A stretch of DNA of 11,706 nucleotides, taken from NCBI GenBank assembly GCA_038230975.1, contig JBBRMF010000167.1, positions 1 through 11,706 of the forward strand, read 5' to 3'. Made by a program: the position numbers and the translations under genes. Below are positions 6,923-11,706 of the stretch, piece by piece; position 1 is the stretch's first letter, and the number at the start of each line of letters is the position of its first letter. The DNA comes from JANXVV01 sp038230975 (GTDB taxonomy: Bacteria; Planctomycetota; Phycisphaerae; Tepidisphaerales; Tepidisphaeraceae). Below the pieces are notes generated by a model. That model did not search any database and was not told the DNA's origin. It was given only the letters and a program-made list of their open reading frames with translations.

Positions 6923-7187
6923 GGACGACGGGGGCCGGATTTGGGACACCTTTCCATCCAAGAACTGCTCCGGCGAGGGAACCCAGACAGTGGATCAGTG
7001 GTCGTGGCGATCAAAGGTCGTCAAGTCCGAAGTGAACACGTTCGCGGCCGGGGGTTCAAGGGGTATCCCAAAGTTATAGACGACATCGCCACCAAAGAAA
7101 GATCGTGCGTCATTGTGGCAGAGAATCCCCGGAATTCGCTCAGAAATGCGGTTGCGAGTTCTACTGGCGTCCCGCTGGCTCCACTGG
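6923..7187. other. Non-coding remnants upstream of rloA
   Basis: I see no convincing gene here. Short frames on both strands lack ribosome binding sites and recognisable products. The stretch contains the repeated words TTGGGACAC and GACAGTGG also seen near 4131-4159, and at its right end a sequence resembling a tRNA 3' end. Confidence 0.45.
7150..7184 (+). pseudogene. Possible degenerate tRNA 3'-end fragment
   Basis: The stretch GGTTGCGAGTTC...GTCCCGCTGGCTCCA resembles the T-arm plus acceptor 3' strand of a tRNA (compare the general pattern GGTTGCGGGTTCGAGTCCCGC followed by an acceptor strand and A). The T-loop holds several extra bases, one stem base is changed, and no matching 5' acceptor strand (GGAGCCA) is visible upstream, so this is not a working tRNA. 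It is followed within a few bases by a strong terminator, as tRNA genes often are. It may be a leftover attachment site or chance resemblance. Confidence 0.3.
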
Positions 7188-7227
7188 AAAAGCACCCAAC
7201 CGGTTTCCCGGTTGGGTGCTTTTGTTC
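7188..7227. terminator. Strong bidirectional intrinsic terminator
   Basis: A perfect 16-bp stem (7188-7203 and 7208-7223) with loop TTTC. Both arms end in an A/T run (AAAA...TTTT), and TTTTGTT follows on the plus strand. No intact gene ends at it; the nearest upstream signal is the tRNA-like fragment. Confidence 0.85.
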
Positions 7228-7424
7228 AGGGTGGGTAGTAAAAAGTCTTCCGTGTCTTGCGGTGTTGAGGCGAGACCACGGCTACCATGGCGTGTCGCAA
7301 CTTCGAGTTTGTTGCTTTTTCCTCAACGCCGCGTTTGTAATCGGAGATACTAGATCATCGCGGCTGAAGTCCGGTCGCGTATTGTGTCGATGTTCTCCGT
7401 GTCACGGATGATAAGGAGACAACT
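7228..7424. other. Leader-like spacer with two inverted repeats
   Basis: No gene is visible. GCGGTGTTGAGG (7259-7270) pairs with CCTCAACGCCGC (7321-7332) in 11 of 12 positions across 50 bases. CCGTG-T-CACGG (7397-7407) is a perfect palindrome six bases before the AAGGAG (7414-7419) of the following small frame, an operator-like position. Confidence 0.4.
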
Positions 7425-7493
7425 ATGGTCAAGGATGACCCCCACACGCATCAAATTCTTCTTCCAGAAAATCAGCGTGGGATTCTAGTGTAG
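7425..7493 (+). pseudogene. Short reading frame interrupted by the IS630 insertion
   Basis: ATG at 7425, preceded by AAGGAG at 6-base spacing, opens a 22-codon frame (MVKDDPHTHQILLPENQRG...) that stops at a TAG formed inside the IS630 end. If the element and one TA copy are removed in silico, the frame continues as ...GILDYFSVWCIAG... for about 15 more residues and stops at 8556 inside the double-hairpin repeat. A real gene 5' end cut by the IS is plausible. A short peptide or a chance frame is equally possible. No family is recognised. Confidence 0.4.
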
Positions 7494-7500
7494 TGTATCA
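7488..7500 (+). repeat. IS630 left terminal inverted repeat
   Basis: GTGTAGTGTATCA, identical to the reverse complement of 8492-8504. The transposase stop codon (TGA, minus strand) lies inside it. Confidence 0.9.
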
Positions 7501-8434
7501 CGCTGTCGCTATCTTATCCAAAGCGGCTTTCGCCCGGCGAACTTTTTTCAGAATATCCTCGGCTTTTGCCGTCCAGACAAACGATCGCGGGTTTTCGTTG
7601 TGCGATTTGATGTAGGCCTCGATCGTTGCGGTTAACTGATCCACGCTCGTGAATACTCCCCGTCGAATTTGCTTGTCGGTGATCTCGCGGAACCATCGTT
7701 CAACCAGGTTCAGCCACGAACTGCTCGTTGGCGTAAAATGGATGCAGAACCGCTTGTGCCTTTTTAACCAGTTCAGAACCTTCGGATGTTTATGCGTTGC
7801 GTAGTTATCAACGATCAAATGCAAATCCAGATCGGCGGGCGTTTGTTCGTCGATCAGTTCTAAAAACTTGATCCATTCCTGATGCCGGTGCCGCTTCATG
7901 CAGGTGCCGATCAATTTTCCTTCGGCGACATTCAGCGCGGCAAACAGCGTGGTCGTTCCGTTGCGTTTGTAATCGTGGGTCATCGTGCCGCATCGACCCT
8001 TCTTCAAAGGCAGTCCCGGCTGGGTGCGGTCCAACGCCTGAATCTGGCTCTTTTCATCGCAGCACAACACCAGCGCGCGATCCGGCGGATTGAGATACAG
8101 GCCCACCACATCGATCACCTTTTCCGCGAACCGCTTGTCGTTGCTGACTTTGAACGTGCGGTACAAATGAGGTTTCAGCCCGTTGGCTCGCCATGCGCGA
8201 TTCACCCGGGCCGAACTGGTTTTCAGTTCGGCGGCAAGCGTCCGGCAACTCCAGTGAGTGGCATTCGGCGGCTTTTTCTGAGTGGTCCATTCGATAATGT
8301 TCTTCGTCAGCGCAGGCCCGTCGACAGAAGGTCGACCGCCGCGCCTGGCATCTTTCTCGATGCCCGCAAGTCTTTTTTCCGCGAAGCGATTTCTTTTCTT
8401 CGACAGTCAGCGAAATAGGCGGGGCAACACGCAT
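7498..8434 (-). pseudogene. IS630-family transposase with N-terminal deletion and frameshift
   Basis: The C-terminal part is an intact DDE domain in one frame (from about 8390 to 7498): D50 in LVLCCDEKSQ, D133 in LIVDNYATHKHPK and E169 in WLNLVERWFRE, counted from an internal ATG at 8205. The natural start is the ATG at 8434 with GAGGAG 6 bases upstream, encoding MRVAPPISLTVEEKKSL, a typical IS630 beginning. The two parts are in different frames. After residue 17 the sequence jumps to AEKRLAGIEKDARRGGRP, so about 75 residues of the helix-turn-helix region seem to be missing, and a +1 (or -2) shift would be needed to join them. The DDE domain alone, without the DNA-binding part, should not transpose the element. 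The 235-residue internal frame could in principle be translated, but nothing suggests that it is. Confidence 0.9.
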
Positions 8435-8491
8435 GATAATCTCCTCGTTGTAGAGGTAGACACGCAGTTTGTACATAAGTTAGGTTATTTA

Positions 8492-8504
8492 TGATACACT
8501 ACAC
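8492..8504 (-). repeat. IS630 right terminal inverted repeat
   Basis: TGATACACTACAC, the reverse complement of the left end, with the TA duplication immediately outside at 8505-8506. Confidence 0.9.
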
Positions 8505-8552
8505 TAGATTATTTTTCAGTTTGGTGTATCGCCGGATCGGATCTTTGCAGGG

Positions 8553-8630
8553 TGTAGGGTGGGCTTACTCGCCCACCGATTTGCCGAGTGACGCGGATGG
8601 TGGGCGGTGTGCGAGTACGCCCACCCTACA
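8553..8630. repeat. Double-hairpin palindromic repeat (REP-like) downstream of copA
   Basis: The outer arms TGTAGGGTGGGC (8553-8564) and GCCCACCCTACA (8619-8630) are perfect inverted repeats. Inside are two further hairpins: GTGGGC/GCCCAC (8560-8577) and GGTGGGCG/CGCCCACC (8599-8625). GTAGGGTGGGC palindromes are, as I recall, dispersed in many copies in diverse bacterial genomes; only one is in this window. It begins about 10 bases after the copA stop codon and may protect the mRNA 3' end or serve as its terminator. Confidence 0.75.
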
Positions 8631-8640
8631 AAACTTTGAT

Positions 8641-10773
8641 TCAGAGCTTCAGGCCTCGAAGTCGCAAAGCGTTGACAATCACCGAGACTGAACTGAGGCT
8701 CATCGCCGCTGCTGCGATCATGGGGTTCAGCAACAGCCCGAAAAATGGGTACAACACTCCTGCCGCGATCGGGATGCCAAGAATGTTGTAGATGAACGCG
8801 AAAAACAGGTTTTGTTTGATGTTCCGCATGACGCCCTGGCTAAGCCGGCGCGCCTTGACGATTCCGCGCAGGTCGCCTTTGAGCAGTGTGATTCCGGCGC
8901 TTTGGATCGCCACATCCGTCCCCGTACCCATGGCGATTCCGACGTGCGCCTCGGCCAGCGCAGGCGCATCGTTCACACCGTCTCCAGCCATCGCGACATT
9001 TCGGCCTTCGCTCTTCAGTCGCTTGATGACAACGCTTTTTTGATCGGGGAGCACGCCCGCTTCCACTTCAGTAATCCTAAGCTTGCGGGCAACGGCTTCG
9101 GCGGTCGTTCGATTGTCACCGGTCAGCATGATGATCCGAATGCCATCCGCTTGAAGAAGCCGCACTGCCTCGGCGGACGATTCCTTAATCGGATCGGTGA
9201 CGCCCAGGATTCCCGCGAGTCGTCCGTCGACCGCGAGAAACATTACGGTCTGGCCGTCGTTCCGTAATTCCTCGGCGCGGCTGGTCAGTTCCTGCGTGGT
9301 TACCTTGGCGTCGTCGAGCAGTGCCTGATTCCCAAAGAGCACCTGGCGTCCGTCAACTTTCCCCTTGACACCCTTGCCGGTGATCGACTCGAACCCTTCA
9401 ACCGTGGCAGCTTCCACGCCGCGATCCTTTGCGCCATTCACGATTGCGGCCGCGAGTGAGTGCTCGCTCCCCCGCTCCAGACTTGCCGCGATTCGCAATA
9501 CTTCAGTTTCGTTCTGACCTGCGGCGGGGACCACCGTAACAAGGCGCGGCTTCCCTTCGGTGAGCGTGCCAGTTTTATCGACCACCAGTGTGTCAACCTT
9601 CTGAAGGATCTCCAGCGCCTCGGCGTTTTTCACCAGGACGCCCACGGATGCACCGCGCCCGGTCCCGACCATAATGGACATCGGCGTCGCCAGCCCCAGC
9701 GCACACGGACAGGCGACGATCAACACAGCCACCGCGTTGACGATCGCATGCGCCAATGCCGGAGCCGGGCCGAAGAATGCCCACACGACGAAGGTCAGGA
9801 TGGCACAGACAACAACAATGGGAACGAAATAACTCGCCACTGTATCGGCCACCCGCTGGATCGGCGCGCGGCTTCGTTGCGCCTCGCTGACCATGCGAAC
9901 AATCTGTGACAGGAGCGTATCACTGCCGACGCGGTCCGCCCGCATAAGCAGTCCGCCGGTGCCGTTGATCGTGCCACCGATGACCGCATCTCCCGAATGC
10001 TTTTCAATGGGAATCGACTCTCCGGTCACCATGGATTCATCGACCGCGCTGTTTCCTTCCAGCACCGCACCGTCCACCGGAACTTTCTCACCGGGTCGCA
10101 CGCGCAGGTGATCGCCGGGATGGACGGCGTCCAGCGAAATGTCTTCTTCCTTGCCGTCGGGCCGGACGATCCTGGCTTGCTTTGGCGAAAGGCCAAGCAG
10201 CGCGCGAATCGCGCCACCAGTCGCGGCCCGCGCCCGCAATTCCAATACCTGCCCCATCAGAACCAGCGTGGTGATGACGGCAGCGGCCTCGAAGTAGACC
10301 GGCACCATGCCGCCATGCCCACGGATGGACGGCGGCAAGAGGCCAGGGAACAACACCGCGACGACGCTGAACAGGTACGCCGCGCCAGTACCGAGTGCAA
10401 TCAGCGTGAACATATTGAGACTGCGATGCACGAGCGATGCCCAGCCCCGCTGAAAGAACGGCCAGCCGCCCCACAGCACCACCGGCGTCGTGAGCGCGAG
10501 CTGAAACCATTGCAGCGCTCGCATGGACATCAGGTGTTTAAGCGGCTGCCCTGGAATGACATCCGCCATGCCCACAATGAAAACCGGAAGCGTCAGCCCC
10601 GCGCTGATCCAGAAGCGGTGGGTCATGTCTGTGAGTTCGGGGTTCGCTTCCGCTGCCCCCCCGGCTGCCCCCGCCGTGACAATGCGCGGTTCCAGCGCCA
10701 TGCCACAGATCGGACAATTCCCCGGCTCGTTCCGCACGATTTGCGGGTGCATCGGACAGGTGAAAACGCTCAT
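8641..10773 (-). CDS. copA: Copper(I)-exporting P1B-type ATPase
   Basis: This inner-membrane pump uses ATP to expel Cu(I) (710 residues). The N-terminus carries a Cys-rich heavy-metal-binding domain (CPMHP at 6-10, CPICGM at 20-25) instead of an HMA domain. Eight membrane segments are expected; visible ones lie around 55-75, 88-106, 120-142, 158-177, 312-334, 340-370, 652-672 and 675-700. Landmarks are TGES (250-253, dephosphorylation), CPC (355-357, ion path), DKTGT (399-403, phosphorylated Asp399), TGDN (551-554) and GDGVNDAP (597-604). IYN in the seventh and MSLSS in the eighth segment, with CPC, give the IB-1 Cu(I)/Ag(I) signature. The usual SEHP motif reads SEHS (435-438), a possible oddity. 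Its ATG overlaps the stop of the upstream chaperone gene as ATGA, so the two are translationally coupled. It appears intact. Silver may also be a substrate. Confidence 0.96.
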   Translation of the reverse strand: MSVFTCPMHPQIVRNEPGNCPICGMALEPRIVTAGAAGGAAEANPELTDMTHRFWISAGLTLPVFIVGMADVIPGQPLKHLMSMRALQWFQLALTTPVVLWGGWPFFQRGWASLVHRSLNMFTLIALGTGAAYLFSVVAVLFPGLLPPSIRGHGGMVPVYFEAAAVITTLVLMGQVLELRARAATGGAIRALLGLSPKQARIVRPDGKEEDISLDAVHPGDHLRVRPGEKVPVDGAVLEGNSAVDESMVTGESIPIEKHSGDAVIGGTINGTGGLLMRADRVGSDTLLSQIVRMVSEAQRSRAPIQRVADTVASYFVPIVVVCAILTFVVWAFFGPAPALAHAIVNAVAVLIVACPCALGLATPMSIMVGTGRGASVGVLVKNAEALEILQKVDTLVVDKTGTLTEGKPRLVTVVPAAGQNETEVLRIAASLERGSEHSLAAAIVNGAKDRGVEAATVEGFESITGKGVKGKVDGRQVLFGNQALLDDAKVTTQELTSRAEELRNDGQTVMFLAVDGRLAGILGVTDPIKESSAEAVRLLQADGIRIIMLTGDNRTTAEAVARKLRITEVEAGVLPDQKSVVIKRLKSEGRNVAMAGDGVNDAPALAEAHVGIAMGTGTDVAIQSAGITLLKGDLRGIVKARRLSQGVMRNIKQNLFFAFIYNILGIPIAAGVLYPFFGLLLNPMIAAAAMSLSSVSVIVNALRLRGLKL

Positions 10774-10997
10774 CGTACCCCGGCCTTCGCGGCCGCGAAT
10801 CCGATGGCTTTCAACGTTTCCGTGATCTTCACCGGCGATGTTTGGGCCGAGTCAATCGTGAGTGCTGCGGATCCGACCTGCACATTCTCGATGGTAACGC
10901 CGGGAATTGACTTGAGCGCTCCTGTCACGCGGTTGACGCAGCCACCGCAGTGCATTCCGTCGATCGAAAGATTCAGATGTTCCATGACGTGTTCCAT
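10770..10997 (-). CDS. copZ: CopZ-like copper chaperone (HMA domain)
   Basis: A 75-residue single-domain heavy-metal-associated protein. GMHCGGC (14-20) holds the Cu-binding pair C17 and C20; the remainder fits a beta-alpha-beta-beta-alpha-beta fold, and AIGF (64-67) is the usual late motif. It would carry Cu(I) in the cytoplasm and deliver it to the ATPase encoded next, whose own N-terminus lacks an HMA domain. I chose the ATG at 10997 because GAGGAG lies 7 bases upstream. A TTG at 11012 precedes that site and would add five residues; an ATG at 10985 is another option. The stop overlaps copA by ATGA. A spacer of 70 bases with a run of seven G separates it from the lipoprotein gene. It could equally be labelled a mercuric-transport-type HMA protein, but the neighbour makes copper most likely. 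Confidence 0.92.
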   Translation of the reverse strand: MEHVMEHLNLSIDGMHCGGCVNRVTGALKSIPGVTIENVQVGSAALTIDSAQTSPVKITETLKAIGFAAAKAGVR

Positions 10998-11056
10998 GAG
11001 GCAACTCCTCAAGTTAGGGGGGGTATTTCTCTACCACTGACAACAGCAGCGGAGGC

Positions 11057-11074
11057 GAGATAGGCCGCTATCTC
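11057..11074 (-). other. Hairpin overlapping the lipoprotein stop codon
   Basis: A 7-bp stem (GAGATAG/CTATCTC, loop GCCG) covers the end of the upstream gene. It lacks a U-tract, so full termination is unlikely; mRNA stabilisation or partial attenuation before copZ is possible. Confidence 0.4.
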
Positions 11075-11307
11075 TTAATGTGGTGTCCCTCGTTGCTCCC
11101 CTGGTTGTCCCAGCCTCCTGAGCCTTCCCACGAAAAGACGCCGTCGTCCTTCGAGTGGTCGCGATCGCCGTACGGATGGATGCGCTCTCCCGCAGGGCGG
11201 GCGCTAACGTCGTTATTGCGATCGTGCTGGCCGGAGGCACAACCACCAAGGCCGATCGAGCAAATCAATACGGCAGCGAAGCTGCCCTTACCGATGTTCC
11301 AGTTCAC
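11068..11307 (-). CDS. Small His-containing lipoprotein upstream of copZ-copA
   Basis: This is a 79-residue protein starting at GTG 11307, chosen because GAAGGA lies 6 bases upstream and because it places a lipoprotein signal at the N-terminus. Lys7 and a hydrophobic core (8-20) precede LGGC, so Cys23 would be lipidated. The mature 57 residues are very hydrophilic and rich in Gly, Asp, Asn, Arg and His (H29, H44, H51, H76, H77), with only the lipidated Cys. I do not recognise a family. Its place, 70 bases before copZ in the same direction with no terminator between, suggests co-transcription with the copper genes. A role in binding or sensing metal at the envelope is conceivable but is inference. 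A longer frame extends upstream to 11565; it lacks a ribosome binding site and would bury the signal peptide. Confidence 0.7.
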   Translation of the reverse strand: MNWNIGKGSFAAVLICSIGLGGCASGQHDRNNDVSARPAGERIHPYGDRDHSKDDGVFSWEGSGGWDNQGSNEGHHIKR

Positions 11308-11706
11308 GTTATTCCTTCTACCGTCGTATAGACAGCTCATGTGGCCCGGCACGCCCGGGATTGTAGATTGCAATGCGAACGGCGGACCGTTGCAGCCGCT
11401 CCTCGCATTTCTAACGCATGCCGGGAATTTGAAGCAGGACGGCTGCAATGACTGAAAAGTCTGCGGGTTCCAATGGCCAACGCACCAGCCACAGGCAGAA
11501 GTGTCGTATGTCGCACTCAGTCCAGACGAATTGGCGGATGCAAAGGGAATGATACGGGGACGCAATTGAATGCCATTCGCTTAAGCTGTAAGTTTTTCGC
11601 AATCCGAAGCTTACGTCATAGTTATCGAAGCCGTATTATTCTGCGTACTGATTATTCCGGCAGAATTTTGTGGCATACGCCTAAAATCGACTGTCTGACA
11701 GCAATC
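11308..11706. other. Gene-free right end, upstream region of the copper operon
   Basis: I see no convincing gene or RNA. It should hold the promoter for the lipoprotein-copZ-copA unit. Weak candidate -10 boxes on the minus strand are TACAAT near 11363 and CTATAC near 11329, without good -35 boxes. No CueR- or CsoR-type palindrome is obvious. From about 11580 onward the sequence is more AT-rich. A 34-codon plus-strand frame from 11448 lacks a ribosome binding site. Confidence 0.4.

Larger units (their letters stand above)
7488..8504 (-). mobile_element. IS630-family insertion sequence, defective copy
   Basis: The element is 1017 bp and bounded by 13-bp perfect inverted repeats. It is flanked by a TA duplication (7486-7487 and 8505-8506), the hallmark of IS630/Tc1-mariner insertion. 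Its single transposase gene runs leftward and is broken by an internal deletion, so the copy is probably immobile unless helped in trans. Confidence 0.9.

Noticed and set aside
4660..7230. Intact attL/attR pair made from the tmRNA 3' end
   Set aside because: I looked for a second copy of the tmRNA T-arm and acceptor sequence upstream of rloA. Only weak, tRNA-like resemblance near 7150-7184 was found, and no integrase is present.
8375..8400. A6G slippery heptamer in the IS630 transposase as a programmed -1 frameshift site
   Set aside because: GGA-AAA-AAG is in the correct phase for a -1 slip, but joining the two parts needs +1 (or -2), and about 75 residues would still be missing. Deletion explains it better.
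9997..11040. Long plus-strand frame of 347 codons
   Set aside because: It is antisense to copA and copZ, both certain. Its length follows from the codon bias of the real genes.
11448..11552. 34-codon plus-strand frame in the right-end gap
   Set aside because: It lacks a ribosome binding site and its composition is unlike a protein.
1..11706. CRISPR array or rRNA genes
   Set aside because: No series of regularly spaced direct repeats and no rRNA-like conserved blocks were seen.

Overview
The window is bacterial and moderately GC-rich. It looks like a planctomycete or a relative in the PVC group. The evidence for that is indirect: the style of the secreted hypothetical protein at the left edge, an extracellular-type lipoprotein, a GTAGGGTGGGC-type repeat, and scattered single genes with long spacers. 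No rRNA or marker protein settles the taxonomy, so the phylum is an inference.

Layout, left to right. A secreted or lipid-anchored protein of unknown function (minus strand, C-terminus cut off by the window edge) is followed by ilvC (minus strand), which has a clean intrinsic terminator. Next come a terminator with no visible gene, a decayed IS3-family transposase, and about 300 bases without a gene. A complete tmRNA gene (ssrA, plus strand, not protein-coding overall) follows, with its own promoter and terminator. Convergent with it is a two-gene RloA/RloB-like operon: an ABC-type ATPase and a TOPRIM nuclease, the architecture of phage-defence pairs. It has a consensus -10 box, an 11-base perfect Shine-Dalgarno and overlapping genes, and appears less GC-rich than the metabolic genes. 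Upstream of rloA lies a stretch of non-coding remnants, including a sequence resembling the 3' end of a tRNA followed by a strong terminator. An IS630-family element (1017 bp, TA duplication, 13-bp inverted repeats) has inserted in or next to a short reading frame; its own transposase is broken by an N-terminal deletion and frameshift. A double-hairpin repeat follows, then a copper operon on the minus strand: a small histidine-bearing lipoprotein, a CopZ-like metallochaperone and a CopA-type Cu(I) P1B-ATPase. The last 400 bases have no convincing gene.

How the parts work together. The copper genes form one functional unit in which the chaperone hands Cu(I) to the efflux pump, perhaps with an envelope lipoprotein. 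RloA and RloB probably act as one complex. The segment from about 3.2 to 8.6 kb (IS3 remnant, tmRNA, defence pair, tRNA-like fragment, IS630) reads as an accessory region that has gained and lost mobile DNA around a tmRNA gene, which is a classical integration site. No integrase or intact attachment-site pair is visible in the window, so island status is inference.
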